Assembly: GCF_947259545.1 (NCBI RefSeq)
Contig: NZ_CAMYMK010000001.1
Location: forward strand, 1 to 36,001
From: an uncultured Marinobacter sp.
GTDB lineage: Bacteria > Pseudomonadota > Gammaproteobacteria > Pseudomonadales > Oleiphilaceae
Direction of reading: 5' to 3'
DNA length: 36,001 nt
Part shown: piece after piece, positions 20,725-29,753 of the stretch
How positions within the stretch are numbered: position 1 is the first letter of the stretch
How the letters are laid out: each line of letters opens with the position of its first letter
Made by a program: the position numbers and the translations under genes
Notes under the pieces: generated by a model
What the model was told of the DNA's origin: nothing
Database searches by the model: none
The model's input: only the letters and a program-made list of their open reading frames with translations

Positions 20725-23031
20725 TCACAATGCCGCATGCTCGGCCAGAGCAACCGGGGTCGTTCTGCCCGGACGGAGGTAACGTCCAAAACCGGCATTG
20801 CGCAGCGCCAGGTCCACGCAACTCTTGATAACGTGAGGCGAATCCAGCAGCAGGACATCCTCCAGAAGCTGCCCTGCCCACTCACGACTGACACTGCGAA
20901 TAACAGATTTTACCTTGGGCAAACTGGCGGCGTTCATCGACAGGGAGTCATACCCCATGGCCATCAACAACAGCGCGCCCCCCGGATCACCGGCCAGTTC
21001 ACCGCAAATACCAACCGGCTTCCCAACGGAATGCGCATCCTGGGCTATGCGAACCAGCGCCTGCAACACCGCCGGGTGATAGGAGTGGTACAACTGGGCA
21101 ACGCGGGGGTTGTTACGATCCACGGCCAGCAGGTATTGCGTCAGGTCGTTGGAGCCAACCGAGAGAAAGTCCACCCGGTCCGCCAGCTCGCGGATCTGAT
21201 AAACCGCCGCCGGGATTTCCACCATGACACCCACCTTGGGCATGTGGATCTCGTAACCTTCCTCCCTGACTTCATGATAAACCCGGTAGATCAGGTGCAG
21301 GGACTCTTCCACTTCTGAAATGTTGCTGATCATCGGCAGCATGATCTGCAGATTGTTCAGGCCCTCGCTGGCCTTGAGCATGGCCCGGACCTGCACCAGG
21401 AAAATTTCGGGGTGATCCAGGGTAACTCGAATACCGCGCCAGCCCAGGAATGGGTTCTCTTCCTCAATCGGGAAATAGGTCAGCGCTTTGTCACCACCGA
21501 TGTCCAGTGTCCGCATGGTGACCGGGCTCGGTGCAAAGGCCTCCAGTTGCTCCCGGTAATACTCACGCTGCTCCTGCTCAGAGGGAAAGCGATCCTTGAT
21601 CATGAACGGTACTTCGGTGCGATAAAGACCGATACCTTCAGCACCATGATTCAGTGAACGAACAACGTCGGTCATCAGGCCAGTGTTGACGAGCAACGAC
21701 ACCCGATGACCGTCGATCGTTTCACAGGGCTTGTCGCGCAGGACCTCAAGCCCCTTGATCAGCTCGTCTTCCTCGTCACAGATCTCCTGGTAGTAGGCCC
21801 GCAGTTCGTCTGAAGGCGAGGCAAAGATCTGACCCTCGAAACCGTCAACTACGAGGTCCCGACCATCCAGCTGATTGACGGGGATATCCACCAGCCCCAT
21901 CACGGTCGGGACTCCCATCGCACGGGCCAGGATGGCAACGTGGGAGTTACTCGACCCTTTCACTGACACCAGCCCAACCAACTGCCCCTTGGGGACCTCA
22001 CCCAACATGGCAGGCGTCAGCTCTTCGCTCACTAGCACAGTTCGTTCCGGGTAGACCTGGTCTTTCTGCTCCCCCTCCTGGAGATGGGACAGCAAACGAC
22101 GGCCCAGGTCGCGAATATCCACCGCCCGTTCCTGCAGGTAATGGTCATCCATCATCTCGAAGTGGCGCACATACTGCTGAACAACCTGCTTCAGGGCTCC
22201 CTGGGCCCAGAACCCCTCACGGATCTTGTTGGCGACCTCGCCCGGCATGGCATCATCGCCGAGCATTCTCAGATAGACATCAAACAGGGCCTGCTCCTCC
22301 GGACGCAGCTGGGAAGCGAGGCGATTGGCAACCCGTTCGATGTCTTCACGGACAGCGGTAACAGCCTCCGCAAACAACCCAAGCTCCAGGTCTATATCGT
22401 CCGTCGGTTTTTCCGGAACCACATCCAGGTCTGCCGCGGGATAGACAACCACCCCTGTGCCGATAGCCACACCTGGGGCGCCGGGCACACCATTGAAGCT
22501 GACATCCCGGGCTTCTTCGCCGGTGAGGGACAAACCGCTGATGGCGCCTGTTGCCTCACTGTGAGCAATTACACCCGCCAACTGCGCGGATACCGTTACC
22601 AGGAAAGCCTCTTCCCCTTCATCAAAACACCGGGAGCTTTCCCGTTGCTGTACGACCAGAACCCCCAGCACACGACGGTGGTGGATGATTGGCACGCCAA
22701 GGAAGGAACGGAACCGCTCTTCACCGGTTTCCGGGAAATATCGATAACGTGGATGGGAAGGGGCATCTTCCAGATTGATGGGCTCTTCACGGGCACCGAC
22801 CAGCCCCACAAGACCTTCAGAGTACGCCAGGCTCACCTTTCCAACTGCCTTACGGTAGAGACCTTCCGTCGCCATTAGAATGTAGCGGTTGGTGGCCGGG
22901 TCGAGCAGGTAAACGGAACAGACCTCGGTCCCCATGGCCTTTTGCACCCGCGATACGATGATATCCAGCGCTTCCTGCAGGTCGCGGGCGCTGTTCACCT
23001 CTTGTACCAGATTTCGCAGTATGCTCAGCAT
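20725..23031 (-). CDS. ptsP: Phosphoenolpyruvate-protein phosphotransferase PtsP (EI-Ntr)
   Basis: First enzyme of the nitrogen-related PTS. It takes phosphate from PEP and passes it to NPr and then EIIA-Ntr, a regulatory chain rather than sugar uptake. The 768-residue protein has an N-terminal GAF domain (about 18-160), which senses glutamine or 2-oxoglutarate in known homologues. An EI helical domain begins GVPGAPGVAIGTGVV (about 180). The phosphohistidine motif SSNSHVAILARAMGVP has His364. The PEP-binding barrel includes GIGLYRTEVPFM and GGDKALTYFP, then VGSNDLTQYLLAVDR. It lies 15 bp downstream of rppH, the same pairing as in E. coli, so it is probably co-transcribed with rppH. Confidence 0.95.
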   Translation of the reverse strand: MLSILRNLVQEVNSARDLQEALDIIVSRVQKAMGTEVCSVYLLDPATNRYILMATEGLYRKAVGKVSLAYSEGLVGLVGAREEPINLEDAPSHPRYRYFPETGEERFRSFLGVPIIHHRRVLGVLVVQQRESSRCFDEGEEAFLVTVSAQLAGVIAHSEATGAISGLSLTGEEARDVSFNGVPGAPGVAIGTGVVVYPAADLDVVPEKPTDDIDLELGLFAEAVTAVREDIERVANRLASQLRPEEQALFDVYLRMLGDDAMPGEVANKIREGFWAQGALKQVVQQYVRHFEMMDDHYLQERAVDIRDLGRRLLSHLQEGEQKDQVYPERTVLVSEELTPAMLGEVPKGQLVGLVSVKGSSNSHVAILARAMGVPTVMGLVDIPVNQLDGRDLVVDGFEGQIFASPSDELRAYYQEICDEEDELIKGLEVLRDKPCETIDGHRVSLLVNTGLMTDVVRSLNHGAEGIGLYRTEVPFMIKDRFPSEQEQREYYREQLEAFAPSPVTMRTLDIGGDKALTYFPIEEENPFLGWRGIRVTLDHPEIFLVQVRAMLKASEGLNNLQIMLPMISNISEVEESLHLIYRVYHEVREEGYEIHMPKVGVMVEIPAAVYQIRELADRVDFLSVGSNDLTQYLLAVDRNNPRVAQLYHSYHPAVLQALVRIAQDAHSVGKPVGICGELAGDPGGALLLMAMGYDSLSMNAASLPKVKSVIRSVSREWAGQLLEDVLLLDSPHVIKSCVDLALRNAGFGRYLRPGRTTPVALAEHAAL

Positions 23032-23046
23032 GGCGGTTTCAGCCCG

Positions 23047-23577
23047 TCATTTCTGTTGGTCCTTTACACGCTGATTCTGCTCGCTGCGATACCACTGCTC
23101 CATGTTATAGAACAGTCGCGGCGCGAGCTCCCTCAACGCACGTCGATACACTTCACGCTTGAATGAGACCACTTGTCCCAAAGGGTACCAGTAACTCACC
23201 CACTGCCAGCCGTCGAATTCCGGCGAATCGGTGCCATCCACACGTACTTGCGCGTCCGGCGATAACATCCTCAGCAGGAACCATTTCTGTTTTTGTCCCA
23301 CACAGACGGGGTGCGAGTTATGTCGCACCATCCGCCGCGGGAGGCGATATCTCAGCCAGCCCCGGGTACAGCTGATGATTTCGACATCGGCCGCACTCAA
23401 GCCTATTTCTTCCCCCAATTCCCGATACAACGCATCTTCCGGTGATTCGTTGTGCTTGATACCACCCTGCGGGAACTGCCAGGAGTCCTGCCCTATTCGC
23501 CTAGCCCAGAGAACCTCGCCCCTGTGGTTGGCCAGAATGATTCCGACGTTGGGTCTGAAACCGTCTGAGTCAATCAC
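23047..23577 (-). CDS. rppH: RNA pyrophosphohydrolase RppH
   Basis: Nudix hydrolase that removes pyrophosphate from the 5' end of triphosphorylated mRNA and so starts RNase E decay. It has 176 residues. The Nudix box G38-x5-E44-x7-REL-x-EE-x-GL ends at residue 60 ([20 protein letters not shown]). The N-terminal [13 protein letters not shown] and the [26 protein letters not shown] end are characteristic. The start is GTG at 23577, with AGGA 7 bases upstream. It is upstream of and close to ptsP. The 174-bp gap to the divergent HAD gene holds no promoter I could place. Confidence 0.95.
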   Translation of the reverse strand: MIDSDGFRPNVGIILANHRGEVLWARRIGQDSWQFPQGGIKHNESPEDALYRELGEEIGLSAADVEIISCTRGWLRYRLPRRMVRHNSHPVCVGQKQKWFLLRMLSPDAQVRVDGTDSPEFDGWQWVSYWYPLGQVVSFKREVYRRALRELAPRLFYNMEQWYRSEQNQRVKDQQK

Positions 23578-23751
23578 GGCACAGTCCTCTTATAAGTCGG
23601 CGGACCAGTTCAAAAATTCACCGGTCGGAATTGTCCAAGTTGCTATCATTCTTACAGAAACCCAAGGGTTCGGCAAACGAAGCCGTTGCCTAAATGTCGT
23701 GGTAGACTGTCGCCTTTCCCGCAATCCCTGCCATGACCGGAGGTAATACCC

Positions 23752-24408
23752 TTGACGCTTGCGATCTTTGACCTAGATAACACCCTGCTCGCCGGGGACA
23801 GTGACCATGCCTGGGGCGAGTTTCTGGTGGAGGAAGGCATTGTGGATGCCGAGGAATACCGCAAGGCCAACGATCGTTTCTATCAGGAATACCTGAACGG
23901 GGAACTGGATATCCTGCATTATCTGGGCTTTGCCCTGCAGCCCCTGGCCAAACATGCCATGGCCGACCTGCTGACCTGGCGCGAACGCTTCATGGACAAG
24001 AAAGTCCGCCCTATGCTGCAAGACAAGGCATTCAATCTGCTGGATGAGCACCGAAATCAGGGCCACACCCTGATGATCATCACCGCCACCAACCGTTTTG
24101 TGACCGAGCCGATTGCCGATATTCTGGGCATTGAGCACCTGATCGCCACCGATCCGGAGCTGGTTGATGGTCGTTACACTGGTAAAGTTGCAGGCATTCC
24201 CAGTTTCCAGGACGGTAAGGTGACCCGACTTAACGACTGGCTGGACTCGAACAGTGAGACGCTGGATGGCGCCTGGTTCTACAGCGATTCCCACAATGAT
24301 GCGCCATTATTGAGAAAAGTCGACAACCCTGTGGCAGTTGACCCGGACCCGACGCTGGAAAAGCTAGCTGTGGAGAATGGCTGGAAAGTGATGTCACTGC
24401 GGGAGTAA
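23752..24408 (+). CDS. HAD-superfamily (subclass IB, SerB-like) phosphatase
   Basis: Predicted cytoplasmic phosphomonoesterase of 218 residues. HAD motif I is FDLDNTLL with Asp7 (nucleophile) and Asp9. A helical cap covers about 20-85. Motif II is ITATN (110-114), the motif III Lys is about 156 (DGKVTRL), and motif IV SDSHNDAPLL has Asp179 and Asp183. It resembles phosphoserine-phosphatase-like HAD-IB proteins, but the substrate cannot be told. The start is TTG, preceded by GGAGGT with 7-base spacing. The nearby ATG at 23733 is out of frame. The gene ends 8 bp before a fold-back repeat. Confidence 0.88.
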   Translation: MTLAIFDLDNTLLAGDSDHAWGEFLVEEGIVDAEEYRKANDRFYQEYLNGELDILHYLGFALQPLAKHAMADLLTWRERFMDKKVRPMLQDKAFNLLDEHRNQGHTLMIITATNRFVTEPIADILGIEHLIATDPELVDGRYTGKVAGIPSFQDGKVTRLNDWLDSNSETLDGAWFYSDSHNDAPLLRKVDNPVAVDPDPTLEKLAVENGWKVMSLRE

Positions 24409-24415
24409 GACGCCC

Positions 24416-24527
24416 GGAAGGCAAGTGGGGTGGCTGTGCCGGGACACGCTGTGAATACATCCATGTACGCTCGACAAAAACATCCCTGTTTTTGACGGTC
24501 CCGGCACAGCCACCCCACTCACCTTCC
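24416..24527. repeat. 112-bp fold-back element, copy 1 (CATCCATG core)
   Basis: Two 30-base arms (24416-24445 and 24498-24527) are inverted repeats with only two mismatches, the inner 22 bases pairing perfectly. The 52-base core holds ACGCT, ACATCCATGT, ACGCT, then a small hairpin CAAAAA-CATCCCTG-TTTTTG region. It lies between the convergent HAD and rRNA methyltransferase genes. The same core, in reverse orientation, recurs at 25867-25920. Confidence 0.9.
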
Positions 24528-24568
24528 TACTTTGCGTTTATCGGCCCAACAATTTCCTATCCGCAAAT

Positions 24569-25765
24569 TCAGAAAAAACCAGTCAACGAACGCACAAAGC
24601 AGGATTTGATGTAGTCCGTTTCCGGAATCCCTGGAATCACCGGATGGTCCGGCGCTTGGTGACCCTGCTCCAGTAATTGGACGAAACGATCAATCTTACG
24701 GCCGCTGCCACGAATAATATCAGTCAGCTTCTCCTGGGACAGGTGCATTGAACAGGACGCCGAAATCAGCAGACCATCCCGCTCCAGCAACCTCAACCCC
24801 AGCTGATTCAGCCGTGCGTAGGCCTGCTCACCTGCTTTCTGGTCACGACGACGGGGGATCAGCGCCGGCGGGTCAAGCACCACGATATCGAATTTTTCTT
24901 TCTCGTCCGCCAGCGCTTTCAGGGCTTCAAACGCGTCACCCTCTACGGTTTCCACGTTATCCAGACCATTCAGCCTGGCGTTATGGTGCACCGAATCAAT
25001 CGCCGACGTAGAACTGTCGACGCAAGTCACCTGACTGGCACCGGCACAGGCCGCCTGAATCCCCCAGCCACCGACATAACTGAACACATCCAGCACCCGC
25101 TTGCCCGGGGCATAGGCCTGCAGACGCTGACGATTCATGCGGTGATCGTAGAACCAGCCGGTTTTCTGACCGCCTTCCAGCGGCACCTCGAAACGCACAC
25201 CGTTTTCTTCCACCGTGAGCAGATTGGCTTCCGCCCCGTGGGCCTGCTCAACATAGGTGTCCAGCCCCTCTACTTTGCGCATCTTGCCGTCGTTCTTCAG
25301 GATGATCGCTGCAGGATGCACCAGACGCTGAACCGCACGGATAATCGCCTCTTTCATCAACTCCATACCAGCGGTGGAAATCTGCACCACCACGGTGTCG
25401 TCAAAGCGATCAATCACCAGCCCCGACAACCCGTCGCTGTCCCCGAACACCCAACGGTAGAAAGGCTTGTCGAACAACCGCTCACGCAGCGAGAGTGCCG
25501 TTTCCATGCGCTGGGTAAGGCGCTGAGGCGTCATACCGTGACCGGCATTCCGACTGATCAGACGGCCACAAATCAGCGCGTGAGGATTCACGAAAACCGT
25601 CCCCATGGGCTTATCGTTCGACGCCCGCAATTCCGCCTGCGCGCCGGCCTCAAAGTCGGTTAATGGCGATCGACGGGTGTCCACTTCGTTGCTGTAAACC
25701 CACAGGTGACCGGCTTTCAGCCTGCGCTCAGCGCCTTTGCGGAGATAGAGGACGGGGAAGTTCAT
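24569..25765 (-). CDS. rlmI: Class I SAM-dependent 23S rRNA methyltransferase, RlmI-like
   Basis: The RlmI family methylates 23S rRNA at C1962 (m5C) using S-adenosylmethionine. The 398-residue protein has an N-terminal PUA domain (about 3-75, LYLRKGAERRLKAGHLWVYS), a central domain, and the typical QKTGWFYDHRMNR (200-212). SAM motif I is DVFSYVGGWG (226-235), CVDSS (248-252) follows, motif IV is DPPAL (298-302), and SCSMH (337-341) supplies the putative catalytic Cys338. The ribosome site is GGAA before the ATG. It is transcribed alone and bracketed by two fold-back elements. The exact target nucleotide is inferred from the family. Confidence 0.85.
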   Translation of the reverse strand: MNFPVLYLRKGAERRLKAGHLWVYSNEVDTRRSPLTDFEAGAQAELRASNDKPMGTVFVNPHALICGRLISRNAGHGMTPQRLTQRMETALSLRERLFDKPFYRWVFGDSDGLSGLVIDRFDDTVVVQISTAGMELMKEAIIRAVQRLVHPAAIILKNDGKMRKVEGLDTYVEQAHGAEANLLTVEENGVRFEVPLEGGQKTGWFYDHRMNRQRLQAYAPGKRVLDVFSYVGGWGIQAACAGASQVTCVDSSTSAIDSVHHNARLNGLDNVETVEGDAFEALKALADEKEKFDIVVLDPPALIPRRRDQKAGEQAYARLNQLGLRLLERDGLLISASCSMHLSQEKLTDIIRGSGRKIDRFVQLLEQGHQAPDHPVIPGIPETDYIKSCFVRSLTGFF

Positions 25766-25800
25766 AAAGGTTTCCTAACGGAACTGGAGTAGGGCCGCGG

Positions 25801-25806
25801 ATTATA
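25801..25806 (-). promoter_or_regulatory. -10 element of the rlmI promoter
   Basis: A perfect TATAAT on the minus strand lies 36 bp before the rlmI ATG, a fitting distance. No good -35 is seen at 16-18 bp. Confidence 0.5.
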
Positions 25807-25837
25807 CACGAGCAAACGAATTCAGCACGGCACTCCG

Positions 25838-25949
25838 GGAATTGGGTGGGTCGGGCCTCCCAAAACTGTGCGGAGCCATGGATGGCGGAGCCCAAGCGTC
25901 ACATGGATGTGCTTGAGCGTGTTTTGGGAGGCCCGACCCACCCAATTCC
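25838..25949. repeat. 112-bp fold-back element, copy 2 (same core, inverted)
   Basis: Perfect 29-base inverted arms (25838-25866 and 25921-25949) enclose a 54-base core. Read on the minus strand the core gives ACGCT, ACATCCATGT, ACGCT and CATCCATGG in the same order and spacing as copy 1. The arms differ from those of copy 1. It lies between rlmI (5' side) and the end of gcvH. Confidence 0.92.
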
Positions 25950-25969
25950 TGCACCAAACTCAAATAAAA

Positions 25970-26362
25970 CTATTCCTCTGCAGCAACATGCTCGGCATAG
26001 GCCGTGCCATCCATCAGGCCATCCAGCTCGCCCTTGTCCACCAGGCGAACCTTGAACAGCCAGCCATCACCGTAAGGATCCTCGTTCACCTTCTCCGGCT
26101 CATCTTCCAGGCTCTCGTTCACCTCGATCACCTCACCGGTAACCGGACTGAACACATCCGAAGCCGACTTGACGGATTCCGCCACACCGGCCTCTTCACC
26201 GCCATTCACGGTAACGCCGATTTCCGGCACACCAATATAGACCACATCGCCCAACTGCTCCTGAGCGAAATCGGTAATGCCCACGGTAGCCGTGCCATCG
26301 TCTGAAACGCGAACCCACTGATGGGTTTCGATGTATTTAAGATCTGCGGGTACATCACTCAT
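25970..26362 (-). CDS. gcvH: Glycine cleavage system H protein
   Basis: Lipoyl carrier that shuttles the aminomethyl group between the P, T and L proteins of the glycine cleavage system. The 130-residue protein has the lipoylation motif ESVKSASD with Lys65. The flanking DFAQEQLGDVVYIGVPEIG and SPVTGEVIEVNESL are standard. No gcvT or gcvP gene is next to it, so it is a stand-alone copy here. Transcribed from the gap after metR (26363-26406), where AGGGA forms the ribosome site. Confidence 0.96.
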   Translation of the reverse strand: MSDVPADLKYIETHQWVRVSDDGTATVGITDFAQEQLGDVVYIGVPEIGVTVNGGEEAGVAESVKSASDVFSPVTGEVIEVNESLEDEPEKVNEDPYGDGWLFKVRLVDKGELDGLMDGTAYAEHVAAEE

Positions 26363-26406
26363 GATTGGATTCCCTATTGATTTTTCGCGCAGTTTAACCG
26401 AAGAGT

Positions 26407-27297
26407 CTAACTCCAGCGAACCCCTCGGGCCGTATTCATGAAGGAATTCAGGTAATCCACCTCGCGATCACGGTCACGAAGGCCTAAAAAGATCTGCTTC
26501 TGAATTCCCTGGTCACCCAACCGCACGGACTTAAGTGGCATTTTCTCCGCGTACTCATCCACTAACCAGCGTGGCAAAGCCGCCACCCCGCGACCGGCAG
26601 CCACCATCTGCAACATGATGTCCGTCGTTTCTATGGTCTTGTGTTTGGCCGGGCTGGCGTGGGCCGGCAGCAGAAACCGGGTATAGATATCCAGCCGCTC
26701 CACTTCCACCGGATAGGTAATCAGGGTCTCGTCCGCCAGATCAGCCGGTTCCGCCCAACCTTTCGATGCCAGTTGGTGCCCACCGGGCACCACCAGCACC
26801 TGTTCATAATCGAACACCGGCTCAAACACCAGACCGGGCCGATGCAAGGGATCCGGTGTTACCAGTATATCAATGTCGTGACCGAACAGCGCTCCGATGC
26901 CCCCGAACTGGAAACGCTGTTTTACATCCACGTCCACCGTGGGCCATTGCTCCAGATAGGGCCCCACAACCTTGAGCAGCCATTGATAGCAGGGATGGCA
27001 CTCCATACCGATACGCAGGGTGCCACGCTGCCCCCGGGCAAACTGTCCGATCAACATTTCCGCATGCTCAAACTGTGGCAGCAGACGTGTCGCCAGCGAC
27101 AGTAAGTACTGACCCGCCTGGGTCAACCTGAGCTGACGCCCTTCCCTTTCCCATACCGCCGTCCCCAGTTGCGATTCCAGCTTCTTGACGGCGTGGCTCA
27201 GGGCCGACTGGGTCAGGTGCAGCGCTTCAGCAGCGGCCGTCAACGACCCTTGCCGCTCGACTTCCCGCAGGATTTCCAAATGATTCCGTTCGATCAT
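26407..27297 (-). CDS. metR: LysR-type regulator MetR
   Basis: Transcription factor that activates metE and other methionine genes, with homocysteine as co-effector in known homologues. It has 296 residues. The winged-helix domain (1-60) has SLTAAAEALHLTQSALSHAVKKLE. The effector domain includes RIGMECHPCYQWL, a MetR hallmark. It is divergent from metE with a 137-bp gap containing a MetR box 27 bp before its own ATG, a position that also suits autoregulation. Confidence 0.93.
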   Translation of the reverse strand: MIERNHLEILREVERQGSLTAAAEALHLTQSALSHAVKKLESQLGTAVWEREGRQLRLTQAGQYLLSLATRLLPQFEHAEMLIGQFARGQRGTLRIGMECHPCYQWLLKVVGPYLEQWPTVDVDVKQRFQFGGIGALFGHDIDILVTPDPLHRPGLVFEPVFDYEQVLVVPGGHQLASKGWAEPADLADETLITYPVEVERLDIYTRFLLPAHASPAKHKTIETTDIMLQMVAAGRGVAALPRWLVDEYAEKMPLKSVRLGDQGIQKQIFLGLRDRDREVDYLNSFMNTARGVRWS

Positions 27298-27323
27298 CGC
27301 TTGCTACCGTCCAGCCTGATACG

Positions 27324-27361
27324 TGAATTAAATTCATGGAAAGGTGAAATAATACCATTAT
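27324..27361 (+). promoter_or_regulatory. MetR box and candidate metE promoter
   Basis: TGAA-TTAAA-TTCA (27324-27336) is a perfect match to the MetR consensus TGAA-N5-TTCA. TTCATG (27333-27338) and CATTAT (27356-27361), 17 bases apart, form a weak metE promoter whose -35 overlaps the box, as expected for an activator-dependent promoter. A further symmetry, AATAAT-ACC-ATTATT, covers the -10. Confidence 0.7.
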
Positions 27362-27434
27362 TCTTCATTAATCCAGAGGCGTAATCTTGGTGGTTCTTCT
27401 CGAAACCCAGTTAAAAGAACGCAAGGACAACACC

Positions 27435-29708
27435 ATGATTACCACCCATAACCTGGGATTTCCCCGTATTGGCGCAAGACGAGAACTCAAGTTCGCCCAG
27501 GAGGCATTCTGGAAGGGTGAGCTGGAAGCCGAAGACCTGAACATCACCGCTGCGGACCTGAGGCGTCGCCACTGGTCACAGCAATCGTCGCTGACGCTTA
27601 CCCCGGTTGGCGACTTTTCCTACTACGACCAGGTGCTGGACATGAGTTTCACCCTGGGCAACCTTCCAGCCCGGGCCCAGGACACGGGCGGAACGGACCT
27701 GGATCGCTATTTCCGGGTAGCCAGGGGGCGATCCGCAAACGACACTGCCTGTTGCGCCATCCATGCCGGCGAAATGACCAAGTGGTTCGACACCAACTAC
27801 CACTACATCGTGCCGGAGTTCGACCGCGAAACCCGGTTCCAACTGAACCCTGCCCGGCTGCTGGAGCAACTCGCTGAGGCCAAGGCTCAGGGCGTCAAAG
27901 CCAAACCCGTTATCATTGGTCCGGTCACCTATCTCTGGCTCGGTAAAGCCAAGGACGACTGTGACCGGCTCGCACTCCTCGATGACCTTCTGCCGGTATA
28001 CGCCGAACTGCTGAACTTGCTGGCCGAACAGGGCGTGGACTGGGTGCAGATCGACGAGCCGGCCCTGGTCACCGAACTCAATGGCGACTGGCGGCACGCA
28101 TTCAACCTCGCCTATCACCAGCTCAAAGCCTGTCCGGTCAAGCTTTTAGTGGCCACCTACTTCGGCGAGCTGCGGGACAACCTGCAACTGACCTGCGAAC
28201 TGCCGGTCGCCGGACTGCACCTGGATGCCATCAGCGCAGCGGGTGAGGTCAGCCGTGTTACCGACTGGCTCCCGGCCCACAAGGTACTCTCCCTTGGCGT
28301 TATCAATGGCCGCAATGTCTGGAAAACCGACCTTGAGGCCACCCTGGACTGGCTTGAGCCGGTACACGAGCGCCTTGGTGAACGGCTGTGGCTGGCCCCC
28401 TCCTGTTCGTTACTACACGTCCCGGTGGACCTGGCATCAGAAACCGCGATGGATCCGGAGATACGCTCGTGGCTGTCTTTTGCCGTGCAAAAACTCGATG
28501 AACTCCAGATCCTGGCCAACGCCCTCAATCATGGGCGTTCCGCTACCGTTGAGCCAATGGCACAAAACGCACTGGCCATCGCCAGCCGCAAGAACTCCAC
28601 CCGCGTACACAACCCCGATGTCACCCGGGCCGTTGCCGCGATCACTCCGGAACTGGGCGAGCGCAGGAGCCCCTACACCGAACGCCTGAAGCTGCAGAAG
28701 TTACACCTGAATCTTCCGGCATTCCCGACCACCACCATCGGCTCGTTTCCCCAAACCCGGGACATCCGCCAGACCCGCCTGCAATACCGTAAAGGCAATC
28801 TCAGCGAGCGGGAATACACCACCCGCATTCGTGAGGAAATTGCCCGCTGCGTGCAGGAGCAGGAAGCGCTGGGATTGGATGTACTGGTACACGGCGAAGC
28901 CGAGCGCAACGACATGGTGGAATACTTCGGCGAACAACTGGACGGCTACGTTTTCAGCCAATTCGGCTGGGTGCAGTCCTACGGTTCCCGCTGCGTGAAA
29001 CCGCCCATCCTCTTCGGTGACATCCAGCGCCCTCAGGCGATGACGGTGGACTGGATACGTTACGCCCAGTCGCTGACCGACAAGCCACTGAAAGGCATGC
29101 TCACCGGCCCGGTAACGATCCTCAACTGGTCGTTCGTGAGGGATGACCAGCCGAGAAAAGACACCTGTCTGCAACTGGCCCTGGCGATTCGTGAGGAAGT
29201 CCTGGACCTGGAGCGATCCGGCGTGCGCATCATCCAGATCGACGAAGCCGCCCTGCGGGAAGGCTTGCCCCTGCGCCAATCGGACTGGCAGAGCTACCTG
29301 GACTGGGCCATCGAGGCATTCCGCATCAGCGCCAACGGCGTCAGCGACGAAGCCCAGATCCACACCCATATGTGCTATTCGGAGTTCAATGACATCATCG
29401 AAGCCATCGCCCGCATGGACGCCGATGTGATCACCATCGAAACGTCACGCTCGGACATGGAACTGCTTGATGCCTTCAAGGGTTTCCAGTACCCGAACGA
29501 CATTGGCCCCGGCGTGTACGACATCCATTCGCCGAACATTCCGGCAAAACAGCACATGGTGTCTCTGATGCAGAAGGCAGCGGAACGGATACCCTCGGAA
29601 AGGCTCTGGGTGAACCCGGACTGCGGCCTGAAAACGCGGAGCTGGGAGGAAGTGATTCCGGCGCTGCAGGGAATGGTCGATGCCGCCCGGGAATTGCGGG
29701 GCGGCTGA
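27435..29708 (+). CDS. metE: Cobalamin-independent methionine synthase MetE
   Basis: Transfers a methyl group from 5-methyltetrahydropteroyl-polyglutamate to homocysteine, with catalytic zinc. The 757-residue protein starts at the ATG at 27435 (AAGGA 7 bases upstream; [19 protein letters not shown] fits the family). The frame is open 16 codons further back, but that part is not MetE-like. Zinc ligands are visible as His645 and Cys647 (HTHMCYSEF) and Cys730 (NPDCGLKTR). The N- and C-terminal barrels are both complete, the second opening [14 protein letters not shown]. It is controlled by the divergent metR. Confidence 0.97.
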   Translation: MITTHNLGFPRIGARRELKFAQEAFWKGELEAEDLNITAADLRRRHWSQQSSLTLTPVGDFSYYDQVLDMSFTLGNLPARAQDTGGTDLDRYFRVARGRSANDTACCAIHAGEMTKWFDTNYHYIVPEFDRETRFQLNPARLLEQLAEAKAQGVKAKPVIIGPVTYLWLGKAKDDCDRLALLDDLLPVYAELLNLLAEQGVDWVQIDEPALVTELNGDWRHAFNLAYHQLKACPVKLLVATYFGELRDNLQLTCELPVAGLHLDAISAAGEVSRVTDWLPAHKVLSLGVINGRNVWKTDLEATLDWLEPVHERLGERLWLAPSCSLLHVPVDLASETAMDPEIRSWLSFAVQKLDELQILANALNHGRSATVEPMAQNALAIASRKNSTRVHNPDVTRAVAAITPELGERRSPYTERLKLQKLHLNLPAFPTTTIGSFPQTRDIRQTRLQYRKGNLSEREYTTRIREEIARCVQEQEALGLDVLVHGEAERNDMVEYFGEQLDGYVFSQFGWVQSYGSRCVKPPILFGDIQRPQAMTVDWIRYAQSLTDKPLKGMLTGPVTILNWSFVRDDQPRKDTCLQLALAIREEVLDLERSGVRIIQIDEAALREGLPLRQSDWQSYLDWAIEAFRISANGVSDEAQIHTHMCYSEFNDIIEAIARMDADVITIETSRSDMELLDAFKGFQYPNDIGPGVYDIHSPNIPAKQHMVSLMQKAAERIPSERLWVNPDCGLKTRSWEEVIPALQGMVDAARELRGG

Positions 29709-29713
29709 TTTTG

Positions 29714-29740
29714 CGGAGAGAGGCCCTCGGCCTCTCTCCG
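29714..29740. terminator. Strong hairpin between metE and the convergent DUF3592 gene
   Basis: CGGAGAGAGGCC (29714-29725) pairs perfectly with GGCCTCTCTCCG (29729-29740) around a 3-base loop, 5 bp past the metE stop. No T run follows on either strand, so it is terminator-like but not a canonical intrinsic terminator. Confidence 0.5.
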
Positions 29741-29753
29741 ACACCGTTCTGGT

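Noticed and set aside
23733..23735. ATG as start of the HAD phosphatase
   Set aside because: It is 19 bases upstream of the TTG and out of frame with the DLDNTLL motif. The GGAGGT site fits the TTG.
23578..23751. Promoters for rppH and the HAD gene in their shared gap
   Set aside because: TATAAG near rppH is too close to its start codon, and the other candidates have wrong spacing.
24416..25949. rlmI as cargo of a composite transposon bounded by the two inverted fold-back elements
   Set aside because: The ends of the two elements are not shared (the arms differ), no transposase is present, and rlmI has its own promoter and housekeeping character.
29714..29740. Canonical intrinsic terminator after metE
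   Set aside because: The stem is perfect but no T run follows on either strand, so it was kept only as a terminator-like hairpin.
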